64,000 nucleotides of DNA from contig JAOZHZ010000018.1 of the NCBI GenBank assembly GCA_026014615.1, positions 1-64,000 of the forward strand, read 5' to 3'. This DNA is from Candidatus Bathyarchaeota archaeon. Lineage in GTDB: Archaea; Thermoproteota; Bathyarchaeia; Bathyarchaeales; Bathycorpusculaceae. Below are positions 44,279 through 52,240 of this stretch, piece after piece. The notes under the pieces are model-generated. The model was not told where the DNA came from. It saw only the letters and a list, made by a program, of their open reading frames with translations, and did not search any database. Within the stretch, counting starts at the first letter, position 1; every line of letters begins with the position of its first letter. The position numbers and the translations under genes were made by a program.

Positions 44279-45025
44279 ATGAGCACACATGCAGAAGACT
44301 TGAAACTCAGGCTGATGACCATAGAGCTTCTCCGAACAGCAAAATACAAACGCAACATCACCTACCGAGAGTTAGCCAGCAAAACAGGCTTACCCGTAAC
44401 CGTCCTAAGCCGCTACGCCAAAGGACACGTCCTACCCAACACCACCCGCGCAAGACAACTCTGGCGAGTACTAACCAAACTGGTCGGGCTGGAAACCGAG
44501 CTGCGCAACCGCATCAAATTCGACGACACAGGCTACTTTGACAACACCGAAATCGTCGGCGACTACAACATCCTACAGCAAGCAGCCAACCACGCACTGG
44601 CAAACTTCGCAGGCAAACGCGTCACCAAAGTCCTCACGGCAGCAACCGACGGCATCCCACTGGCAACCATGGTTGCAAACGCTTTAGGCGTGAACCTCAT
44701 CGTAGCAAAACGCAACAAGGAAGTAGGCGTCAAAGCCTTCCTAGATGAAACCTTCATTTTAGGCAAGGATTCAGGCGTAACAGTCACCCTCTACATACCC
44801 AAAGACATCATCAAGAAACGTGACAGCGTCCTCATCGTAGACGACATGATAAAAAGCGGCGAAACCCAAGAAGCCCTCGTTAACCTTGTCAAGAAGGCAA
44901 AAGCAGAAATCTCAGGGGTTTTCTCGCTTATCGCAGTGGGAGACAACTGGAAGAAACGCCTGAAGGTTAGTGGCGACGCACCAGTAGAAGTGGTCACGTA
45001 CCTGAAGTCACCCTTCGAAAACTGA
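44279..45025 (+). CDS. HTH-phosphoribosyltransferase regulator (GfcR/PyrE-like)
   Basis: Residues 20-75 are a lambda-repressor-like helix-turn-helix (TYRELASKTGLPVTVLSRYAKG). Residues 95-235 are a type I phosphoribosyltransferase fold with the PRPP motif VLIVDDMIKSGET. Archaeal proteins of this design act as transcription regulators of sugar or purine metabolism and may sense PRPP or a nucleotide; catalytic activity is doubtful. The upstream spacer has AATATAAAT (44206-44214) as TATA and an imperfect inverted pair AAGTAAT / ATTAACTT at 44230-44252 that could be an autoregulatory site. Confidence 0.87.
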   Translation: MSTHAEDLKLRLMTIELLRTAKYKRNITYRELASKTGLPVTVLSRYAKGHVLPNTTRARQLWRVLTKLVGLETELRNRIKFDDTGYFDNTEIVGDYNILQQAANHALANFAGKRVTKVLTAATDGIPLATMVANALGVNLIVAKRNKEVGVKAFLDETFILGKDSGVTVTLYIPKDIIKKRDSVLIVDDMIKSGETQEALVNLVKKAKAEISGVFSLIAVGDNWKKRLKVSGDAPVEVVTYLKSPFEN

Positions 45026-45137
45026 AAAGACCAAACCAAACCTTCCTTTTACTATACGCTGTTTTAGGAAATTTTAAACAGAACCCCAAACATTGTTATT
45101 CCAATATTCCAACTTGCAAGTTACGTGAGGCTTTAGT

Positions 45138-46151
45138 ATGCGGATGATTAAGTGGCAAAACGGAACCGTATTCACTCCTGACCAGACTAAACTTCCCCTC
45201 CGAGAAGTAACCTTAGAAATCAAGACTGTTGACCAGATGTGTGAAGCCATAAAAGTCCTCCGTGTTAGAGGCGCACCCCTGCTGGGAGCGGCAGCGGCGT
45301 TTGGCGTTGCGTTGGCAGCTTATCACTCTAAGGCAGGCTGTAGGGGGGAGCTTTTGGCTGAGCTTGAGGAAGCCGCCGACAGAATCAAAAGCCAGCGACC
45401 CACCGCGGTGAACCTGTTCTGGGGTGCCGACCGAGTTTTGAATAAGGCACGGGGCGTTTCGGGTGATATGCAGCAGGTGAAAGATGCTGTGGTGGTTGAA
45501 GCCCAGAAAATCGCCGATGAAGACGCTGAGCAGAACCATGCAATAGGCAAATTGGGTGCGGAGCTCATCAAAGACGGCGACACCATCCTAACCCACTGTA
45601 ACGCAGGCGAATTAGCAACTGTAGAGTATGGCACCGCTTTGGCGCCGATTCGGGTTGCGTGGGAGCAGGGCAAAAAAATCAAGGTCATCGCAGATGAAAC
45701 CCGCCCGCTTCTGCAAGGCGCAAGACTAACCACCTACGAGCTTATGCGAGACGGCATACCCGTAACACTCATTACGGATAACATGACGGCGTACGTTATG
45801 AGTAAGGGGCTTGTGGATTTGGTTATTGTCGGTGCGGACCGTATCGTGCAGGACGCAGTTTTTAACAAAATAGGGACTTATGGGGTGGCGGTTTTGGCAA
45901 AGGAGCATAATGTGCCGTTTTATGTGGCTGCTCCAAAATCCACGTTTGACTTAACCCGCAAAGCCGCAGGCGTAATCGTGGAGGAACGCACCCCCGAAGA
46001 AGTTACCCACATCGGCGGCGTGCAGATTGCCCCGTCAGGAGTTAAAGTGTTTAACCCCGCCTTCGACCCCACACCACTCAAATACGTGTCAGGGATAATC
46101 TGCGAAAAACAAATCTACTACCCCAAAGACTACGCCACACTCAAACCCTAA
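45138..46151 (+). CDS. mtnA: S-methyl-5-thioribose-1-phosphate isomerase
   Basis: Aldose-ketose isomerase of the methionine salvage pathway, in the eIF2B-alpha/beta/delta superfamily. The 337-residue protein has RGAPLLGAAAAFGVALA, the catalytic cysteine in THCNAG, DETRPLLQGARLTTYEL, NMTAYVM and the catalytic aspartate in GADRIVQDAVFNKIGTYG. A role on ribose-1,5-bisphosphate in the AMP pathway is possible for relatives, but the THCNAGELATVEYGTA block fits MtnA. ATG at 45144 is an alternative start. Confidence 0.9.
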   Translation: MRMIKWQNGTVFTPDQTKLPLREVTLEIKTVDQMCEAIKVLRVRGAPLLGAAAAFGVALAAYHSKAGCRGELLAELEEAADRIKSQRPTAVNLFWGADRVLNKARGVSGDMQQVKDAVVVEAQKIADEDAEQNHAIGKLGAELIKDGDTILTHCNAGELATVEYGTALAPIRVAWEQGKKIKVIADETRPLLQGARLTTYELMRDGIPVTLITDNMTAYVMSKGLVDLVIVGADRIVQDAVFNKIGTYGVAVLAKEHNVPFYVAAPKSTFDLTRKAAGVIVEERTPEEVTHIGGVQIAPSGVKVFNPAFDPTPLKYVSGIICEKQIYYPKDYATLKP

Positions 46152-46309
46152 GCAGAAGCACATTATTACGCTAAATCCAGTGGAACAACTTAATCGACGA
46201 TTAAAAGGCACAGCGAGCCCAAACCAATTGCTTTTTGGAACCCGGAAGGGTAATAACGTTAATTAGTTGACTGCCCCAAAAGTAACGTTCATACAGTTGA
46301 TGATATCCG

Positions 46310-46867
46310 ATGAGTGCTGAAAAAGAAAACATCTCTGTACCATCCGAGTTTGAAGGGCAAGGAGTGTTAACGGAGACAGGGGTAAAAATCGCCGACCGCA
46401 GCAACATAGACGCTCTGAGCCAACGAGGCTACGGAACCGCCGAAAAAGATGCCCTTACGTTGGCGTTTTATGAGGCATTGTTTCTGGTGGACAAGGACAT
46501 CCTAAGCGTGAAAGACAAAAAAGGCGAAACAATGGAATTTCAAAGCCTTCTGAAAGCCTACGAGGCGGCGGATGAGAATGCGTGGATGCATTATTTGGTT
46601 TATCGGGACTTGCGCAGTCGTGGATACGTGGTTCGTGAGGGGTTTGGGGCGGCGATTGATTTTCGGATTTACGAACGGGGAACCTACGGCAAAGACGCTG
46701 CCACATCGCTGGTTTTGAGCACTCAGGAAGGCAAACCCCTACCCATGGAAGACTTAAAGAATGCGCTCGCGCGGACGCAGAGCCTCAAAAAAGAGTTGGT
46801 GCTGGCTGTGATGAACCGCAGAGGCGAAATAGTTTACTACTCAGTGTCCCCATTAACGTTCAAGTAA
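46310..46867 (+). CDS. endA: tRNA-splicing endonuclease, catalytic histidine apparently missing
   Basis: Cuts introns from pre-tRNA. The C-terminal nuclease fold is clear: YLVYRDLRSRGYVVREGFG, FRIYERG with the catalytic tyrosine, and SLKKELVLAVMNRRGEIVYYSVS with the catalytic lysine. In family members the tyrosine is followed by a histidine (HAxxxV or HSxxLV); here that segment reads GKDAATSLV, with Asp/Ala instead. At 185 residues it is the size of homotetrameric or heterotetrameric subunits. It may be the structural subunit of an alpha2beta2 enzyme. It is followed 15 bases later by hisS. Confidence 0.87.
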   Translation: MSAEKENISVPSEFEGQGVLTETGVKIADRSNIDALSQRGYGTAEKDALTLAFYEALFLVDKDILSVKDKKGETMEFQSLLKAYEAADENAWMHYLVYRDLRSRGYVVREGFGAAIDFRIYERGTYGKDAATSLVLSTQEGKPLPMEDLKNALARTQSLKKELVLAVMNRRGEIVYYSVSPLTFK

Positions 46868-46882
46868 CGGAGAAAAGGTTGC

Positions 46883-48157
46883 ATGTCATCGTTTCAGCCT
46901 GTACGCGGAATGCGCGACCTCACCAACCAAGACGCAGAAACCCTAAGCTACGTCATCAGCAAAGCCCGAGAAACCGCCCAACTCTACGACTTCCAAGAAG
47001 TCATCACCCCCGTCGTGGAGCCACTGGAGCTGCTAAGCGCTAAATCAGGGGAAGAAATCCGCCAACGCATGTTCATTTTTGAAGATTTAGGTGGCAGAAA
47101 AGTCGCCCTCAGACCAGAATTCACCGCCTCCATAGCCCGCTTAGCCACCACCACACTAAAAAACGAGCCTAAACCGCTACGACTGTTCAGCGTCGGCAGT
47201 GTTTACCGTTATGATGAGCCGCAGAAAGGCAGGTACAGAGAGTTTTGGCAGGCAAACTTTGAGTTGATGGGCAGCAGCCGCCCCGAAGCTGACGCCGAAG
47301 TCATCTTGTTGGCTAATAGCCTGCTGAAGAAAGTGGGTTTGAAGGGGTACGCTTTGAAGTTGGGGCATGTGGGCGTGCTCAAAGGCATCATGACTCAAGA
47401 GGGTATGGACGATAAAACCCAAAACGCCATTCTGCAGAAGATGGACAAGAAGGAGTACGACGCAGCCTTAGCAATGGTGACTTCCGAAAAATGCCAAAGC
47501 ACCCTGCGTGGGCTTATAGATTTGAAGGGCAGTGACGTTTTTGACACAGTGGAACAAATGAAGGCGCATTTGCAGGGTTACGAGAAGGCGGTGGCTGCTG
47601 TGGAAGATTTGGCTGCTGTTTTGAAGTTGGTCACGGAAAGCGGGTGCCCAATCGAAACCGTTGACCCTGCTTTTGCACGGGGCTTAGAATACTACACAGG
47701 CATGATTTTCGAGTTATACGTGCCCGAGTTAGACATTGCGTTGGGCGGCGGCGGACGATACGACAAGCTCATTGAAGTGTTCGGAGGCGAACCTACCCCA
47801 GCCGTCGGCATGGCAGCAGGCATAGACCGCATATCCTTGGCAGTTCAGGCACAAAAAACCGCCTTACAGAAACCCTCACAGAAAAACGTCATGGTTATAG
47901 CCATTAAGGAAGCGCAGAAGACGAAGGCTCTTAGAATTGCGCAGATGCTGCGTGATGCCGATGTGTCAGCTGAGTTTGAGGTCATGGGCAGGAAGATGGC
48001 GAAGGCATTGGAGGATGCAGACAAGCGAAACGTGGACTACGCCGTGATTGTGGGGGAACGCGAGCTTAAAGAGGGCAAAGTTGTTCTCAAAAACTTGAAG
48101 CAACGAACCCAAACGGAAGCTGAAATTGCTTTGTTAGCTCAGAAAATCAAAGTCTAA
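46883..48157 (+). CDS. hisS: Histidyl-tRNA synthetase
   Basis: Class II aminoacyl-tRNA synthetase. Motif 2 is seen around PKPLRLFSVGSVYRYDEPQKGRYREFWQANFE, the histidine-binding motifs are ARGLEYYTGMIFELY and GGGRYDKL, and the C-terminal anticodon-binding domain starts near NVMVIAIKEAQKTKA. The length of 424 is normal. It is probably cotranscribed with endA. Confidence 0.96.
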   Translation: MSSFQPVRGMRDLTNQDAETLSYVISKARETAQLYDFQEVITPVVEPLELLSAKSGEEIRQRMFIFEDLGGRKVALRPEFTASIARLATTTLKNEPKPLRLFSVGSVYRYDEPQKGRYREFWQANFELMGSSRPEADAEVILLANSLLKKVGLKGYALKLGHVGVLKGIMTQEGMDDKTQNAILQKMDKKEYDAALAMVTSEKCQSTLRGLIDLKGSDVFDTVEQMKAHLQGYEKAVAAVEDLAAVLKLVTESGCPIETVDPAFARGLEYYTGMIFELYVPELDIALGGGGRYDKLIEVFGGEPTPAVGMAAGIDRISLAVQAQKTALQKPSQKNVMVIAIKEAQKTKALRIAQMLRDADVSAEFEVMGRKMAKALEDADKRNVDYAVIVGERELKEGKVVLKNLKQRTQTEAEIALLAQKIKV

Positions 48158-48179
48158 AAGAAAAAATGAAAAGGTTGTT

Positions 48180-48193
48180 GCCTCAAAAGAGGC
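48180..48193. terminator. Bidirectional hairpin between hisS and glnA
   Basis: GCCTC-AAAA-GAGGC forms a perfect hairpin in the 47-base spacer between two convergent genes. TTCTGTTTTA follows on the plus strand and AACAACCTTTTCATTTTTT on the minus strand, so it could stop transcripts from both sides. Confidence 0.55.
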
Positions 48194-48204
48194 TTCGTTC
48201 TGTT

Positions 48205-49569
48205 TTAGAGTCGTTTGATGTAGCGTTCGACTTCCCATTCGGTAACCTGCGTGCGGTACAGGTCCCATTCACTGCGTTTCTCGGTCAGGAAATTCTCGAA
48301 GGCTGTTTCGCCTAGGGTTTCCTTCATGAGTTCGCTGGTTTCCAGTTCGTCAAGGGCTTCTTTGAGTGATTCTGGCAGTGAGACTATTCCGCGTTCTTTG
48401 CGTTCCTCGTAGCTCATGTGGTAAACGTTCAGCTCAACTGGGTCTCCGGGGTCAATCTTGTTTTTGATGCCGTCTAAGCCTGCGGCGAGAAGCACTACAA
48501 ACTGCAGGTAGGGGTTGCCTGAACCGTCGGGGCAGCGTATTTCGCATCTTGCGGCGCCTTTTCTTCCGCCGAAGTTGGGTACACGGATAAGTGGTGAACG
48601 GTTTTTGTGTGCCCATGCAAGATACACTGGTGCCTCGTAGCCGGGGACTAAGCGTTTGAAGCTGTTGGGCCATGAATTAAGGACAGCGCACATTTTGCGT
48701 CCGTGAGCTAGTTGTCCACCGATGAAGTTGCGTGCAATGTCGGAGAGGTAATCTCTTTTTGCGTCGTCAGCGTAGAAGAGGTTCGCGGTCATGTCTTTGC
48801 TCCAAAGGCTTTGGTGAGTGTGCATACCTGAGCCGTTGATGCCTCCGAAGGGTTTAGGCATGTGAGTTGCGACATAGCCATTACGTGCGGCAACAACTTT
48901 GGTAAGCATCTTCATGGTTATGGCACGGTCAGCGGTTATGAGAGCTTCACCGTACTTGAAGTCGATTTCGTTCTGTCCCAAGGCCACTTCGTGGTGGCTG
49001 ATTTCAATGTCTATACCAAAGGGTTCAGCGGTGTCGGCGATTTCACGTCTGAGGTCGTCGGTTAGGTCTCCGGGGTGGAAGTCAAAGTAGCCTGCTAGGT
49101 CAATTGGGGTGGGTAAGCCGCCGTTTTCGCTTTCCTTAACCAAAAAGAATTCAAGTTCTGGCGCACAGAGGTAGGTATAGCCGGCTTTGTTGGCTTTCGC
49201 GATTGCTCTTTCAAGGATGTATCTTGGGTCGCCGTCGAACCGTTCGTTCTGAGGGGTATAAACGTCACAGATCAAGCGACATGAAGATTTTTCTTTAGGT
49301 CGCCAAGGCAAAACCGCAAAGGTTGTTGGGTCAGGATAAAGCACCATATCAGACTCTTCAATTGGTCTGTAGCCAGTGATGGAAGACCCGTCGAAAGGTT
49401 GACCGTTTTCGAAGATGGTTTCGATGTTTTTGGAGGCAACTGCGAGATTTTTGATCATACCGTTTATGTCTGTAAATTGAAGCCTAACGAATTTGATGTC
49501 TTGGTCTTGGATTTGTTTAACTACGCTGGACACGTTTTCTTTCCAGACTGCGTCTTTGAAATTTTTCAT
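48205..49569 (-). CDS. glnA: Glutamine synthetase, type I
   Basis: Makes glutamine from glutamate and ammonia. Motifs: FDGSSITGYRPIEESDMVL, the metal-site APELEFFL, GINGSGMHTHQSLW, the ATP-site NSWPNSFKRLVPGYEAPV and RCPDGSGNPYLQF. The length of 454 is that of the GSI-alpha type. No adenylylation-type KPxxxxPYD tyrosine loop is visible, as expected in archaea. The ATG at 49569 follows GGTGAGG; a GTG at 49584 is a longer alternative. Confidence 0.96.
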   Translation of the reverse strand: MKNFKDAVWKENVSSVVKQIQDQDIKFVRLQFTDINGMIKNLAVASKNIETIFENGQPFDGSSITGYRPIEESDMVLYPDPTTFAVLPWRPKEKSSCRLICDVYTPQNERFDGDPRYILERAIAKANKAGYTYLCAPELEFFLVKESENGGLPTPIDLAGYFDFHPGDLTDDLRREIADTAEPFGIDIEISHHEVALGQNEIDFKYGEALITADRAITMKMLTKVVAARNGYVATHMPKPFGGINGSGMHTHQSLWSKDMTANLFYADDAKRDYLSDIARNFIGGQLAHGRKMCAVLNSWPNSFKRLVPGYEAPVYLAWAHKNRSPLIRVPNFGGRKGAARCEIRCPDGSGNPYLQFVVLLAAGLDGIKNKIDPGDPVELNVYHMSYEERKERGIVSLPESLKEALDELETSELMKETLGETAFENFLTEKRSEWDLYRTQVTEWEVERYIKRL

Positions 49570-49788
49570 TTGTCCATTCCTCACCTTAATTGTCAGTCTT
49601 TCTTTTCATATGTTTATGGAAAACACTTTTTCCATAAACATATTTAAGCCTATCGCTCTTGAAGTTCGATAAACGTTCAACAAATTCGCTAAAACCTGAA
49701 ATCGTGTGCAAAAAACAAACAATCTTTGCACGGGAAAAAACCTCAAAAACCTTTCATAAAACACATGGAAAATCCAAATAAAACGAAT

Positions 49789-50250
49789 TTAACCTTCCCG
49801 ACGCAGAAAATCACCCACATCCAACACATTCCTAACCACAACCTTGCCCGCGTCCCCTTCCAACTCCGAAACCACCACGCCAAAGCCCAAACACTCCTCA
49901 CACTCGTTCACTATCAAAGTATAATCGCCTTTACGCTGAGAACCTGCCGCATTAACGACGCCCCTGCCAAAAACGTCTCGGCCACATATGAAAAGCCACG
50001 CTGCCTTAGGCTCCAAAATCACTTTGTTAGCCACCAAAGGCACCATCATGTTCAGCAAGTTAAAACTCGGAAAGAACACTCCCTCTTTGACTTTGCCAAG
50101 GTACAGCCCAACATAATAAAAGTCGTTTCTGAGGATTTTGCGCAAGGCAGGATTCAACAGATAAAACCGCTGCGCCTTCTCCACGATAAATTCTGAATTC
50201 AAGGCGATTTTACCCCCGAATCTAGACACGAAAACCATCAGCTGCTTCAA
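49789..50250 (-). CDS. NIP7-like protein with PUA domain
   Basis: Small RNA-binding protein of 153 residues. The N-terminal half (ALRKILRNDFYYVGLYLGKVK) is the pre-PUA type found in NIP7, and the C-terminal half (GRDVFGRGVVNAAGSQRKGDYTLIVNECEECLGFGVV) is a PUA domain. NIP7 acts in ribosome biogenesis in eukaryotes. In archaea it commonly sits next to an NSUN-type RNA methyltransferase gene, as here; the TTG start overlaps that gene's stop by four bases, so the two probably work on the same RNA. Confidence 0.85.
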   Translation of the reverse strand: MKQLMVFVSRFGGKIALNSEFIVEKAQRFYLLNPALRKILRNDFYYVGLYLGKVKEGVFFPSFNLLNMMVPLVANKVILEPKAAWLFICGRDVFGRGVVNAAGSQRKGDYTLIVNECEECLGFGVVVSELEGDAGKVVVRNVLDVGDFLRREG

Positions 50251-51146
50251 TACATCTCCACCTGCTTGAGTTTACAAACAAAAAAGCCCTGCATATCCCG
50301 CGGCCAGAACCGCCTACAACGCGAAACAGAAGAATCCAGCTTTTGACCAAAAACCTCAGTTAACCCAACAGCACCTTCACAGTCTACGACCTGAATCTGC
50401 AGACCCAAGTTTTTAACCGCCCAATCCATGTTTAACTCGTCTTCTTCAGGCTCCAAAGAGCAAGTTGAGTAAACGATTTCGCCGTTTGGGGCTAAGCATT
50501 TTGCGGCTTCGGCGAGGATTTCACGCTGGACCTTGGCGTTTCTTTTCACATCTGCGTGTGTTCGGCGGCTGAACCATTGGGGGTCAGAAGCAAAGTTGCC
50601 GGAACAGGGAACGTCTAACAGGATGCGGTCAAACTGCAGATTCAGCCCAGACGCTCGCCTTGCATCCAAACTGTAGACAACGCAGCAGCGTACGTGGCAC
50701 CGTTCCAGATGGTTTGCTAAAGCGGAAAGTCGCCGTTTATTGACATCCAGAGAAACAAGGACACCTTTGTTATCCATCAAGTCGGCGAGTTGAGTGGTTT
50801 TTCCGCCAGGCGCCGCACATGCATCCAGTACTTTTTTGTTTTTTAAGCCTTTGAAGAGGGTTGCGGGGATTTGGGCGGCGGCTTCCTGAATTGAGTACAT
50901 CCCCAGCAGGTACTCGGCTGTGGCGCCCGCTGAAACCCGTGTTTTGCCGACCCAGTAGCCTGATTTCAGATAAGGCACCTTTTCAAGCTCCACGCCTAAC
51001 CCACGTAGTCTTTCGGGGAGGTTTTTGCCTTTGGCGTTGGCTTGGTTGATGCGGATTGCCTGTCTGGCTTTGGTTGGTTTGAATTGCCAGCCGAGTTGAC
51101 GGTAGCGGTTAACAAAGAATTCTTTGCCAGACATCAACCCGTACAT
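50247..51146 (-). CDS. NOL1/NOP2/sun-family RNA m5C methyltransferase
   Basis: SAM-dependent cytosine-5 RNA methyltransferase. It has the SAM motif VLDACAAPGGKTTQLADL, LSLDVNKRR, the DVPCSGN motif and the catalytic-cysteine motif YSTCSLEPEEDE. The 299-residue protein has a short N-terminal part with QAIRINQAN. Whether it modifies tRNA or rRNA is not decidable from sequence. It is upstream of, and overlaps, the NIP7-like gene. Confidence 0.92.
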   Translation of the reverse strand: MYGLMSGKEFFVNRYRQLGWQFKPTKARQAIRINQANAKGKNLPERLRGLGVELEKVPYLKSGYWVGKTRVSAGATAEYLLGMYSIQEAAAQIPATLFKGLKNKKVLDACAAPGGKTTQLADLMDNKGVLVSLDVNKRRLSALANHLERCHVRCCVVYSLDARRASGLNLQFDRILLDVPCSGNFASDPQWFSRRTHADVKRNAKVQREILAEAAKCLAPNGEIVYSTCSLEPEEDELNMDWAVKNLGLQIQVVDCEGAVGLTEVFGQKLDSSVSRCRRFWPRDMQGFFVCKLKQVEMY

Positions 51147-51261
51147 TGTCTGGTTGCTAATAAAAACCTTTCAAACCGCGATTTTCCAAAAGAAAAGAGC
51201 AGATAACAGTTTTAGACTACTTTTATCAATCTGACAGCACAAATTATCTTAGGATGTTGTT

Positions 51262-52173
51262 ATGATTACGATTGTTGGTGCAGGCATAGTAGGCAGCGAA
51301 GTCGCGTACAGTATTCTCCAAGATACACTTGGCGATGTTGTTCTGATTGATTTGCAGGCGGATTTAGCGCGGGGTGAAGCGTTGGATATGATGCAAGCGG
51401 CTCCCGCCATAGAGTTCGACGGCACAGTCCGCGGTTCAGGCGACTTTAAAGAGATGGAAGGCAGCGAACTGGTCATCGTCATGGTTGGTCAAGCCCGCAA
51501 GCCCAACATGACCCGCATTGACCTTATGAACGTCAACGCAAAAATCATCCGCAGTATAGTCAAAGAAGCAGCCCATTACGCACCCGACTGTAAACTCATG
51601 ATTGTAACTAACCCCGTGGACATCATGACCTACATTGCCCGCAAAGAGTCAGGGCTGCCTAAAAACCGCGTTTTCGGCATGGGCAACATCTTGGACACGA
51701 TGCGTTTCCGAACCTACATTGCACAGGAACTGGGAGTTTCCCGAGAAGACACCCAAGCGCTGGTCATCGGTGAACACGGCGACTCCATGGTTCCCCTCAC
51801 CGAATACGCCTGCGTTTCAGGCATACCCATCGCCAACTTGCTTAGCAAAGAAAAAATCGACAACATCATCCACAGAACCATCACAAGCGGCGCAAACGTC
51901 ATCAAACTCAAAGGCGCAACCATCTACGCGCCAGCAGCAGTAATAGCCTTAACCGCCGACGCCGTTATCAAAGACCGCAAACGCGTAATGAGCGTCTCAA
52001 CCTGCCCAAGCGGAGAATACGGTTGCAGCGACTTCTCCATCGGGGTTCCCGCAGTTATCGGAAAAGACGGTGTGGAAAGAATTGTTGAACTGAAGCTTTC
52101 AGCGGAGTCACAGCAGCGACTTGAGAAATCTCAGAATGCAATTAGGCAGGCAATTGCGCAGCTTCAGCCGTAA
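51262..52173 (+). CDS. mdh: Malate dehydrogenase (LDH-like)
   Basis: NAD-dependent dehydrogenase with ITIVGAGIVGSEVAYSIL, an aspartate at the end of strand 2 (VVLIDLQ) that favours NAD, ARKPNMTRIDL with the substrate-specificity arginine of malate dehydrogenases, TNPVDIMTYIA and the catalytic histidine in VIGEHGDSMVPL. A lactate dehydrogenase would normally have glutamine in the first loop. The 303-residue length matches LDH-like archaeal MDH. A T-rich run right after the stop (52174 onward) may end the transcript. Confidence 0.93.
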   Translation: MITIVGAGIVGSEVAYSILQDTLGDVVLIDLQADLARGEALDMMQAAPAIEFDGTVRGSGDFKEMEGSELVIVMVGQARKPNMTRIDLMNVNAKIIRSIVKEAAHYAPDCKLMIVTNPVDIMTYIARKESGLPKNRVFGMGNILDTMRFRTYIAQELGVSREDTQALVIGEHGDSMVPLTEYACVSGIPIANLLSKEKIDNIIHRTITSGANVIKLKGATIYAPAAVIALTADAVIKDRKRVMSVSTCPSGEYGCSDFSIGVPAVIGKDGVERIVELKLSAESQQRLEKSQNAIRQAIAQLQP

Positions 52174-52240
52174 TTTTTTGTTACAAAACGTTATCAATTT
52201 GTTTTCCAAACATTTAAAGTACCTTTCAGAAAAAAGTGGG

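Noticed and set aside
49726-50196. 156-codon plus-strand frame
   Set aside because: It is antisense to the NIP7-like gene, whose PUA domain is clear on the minus strand.
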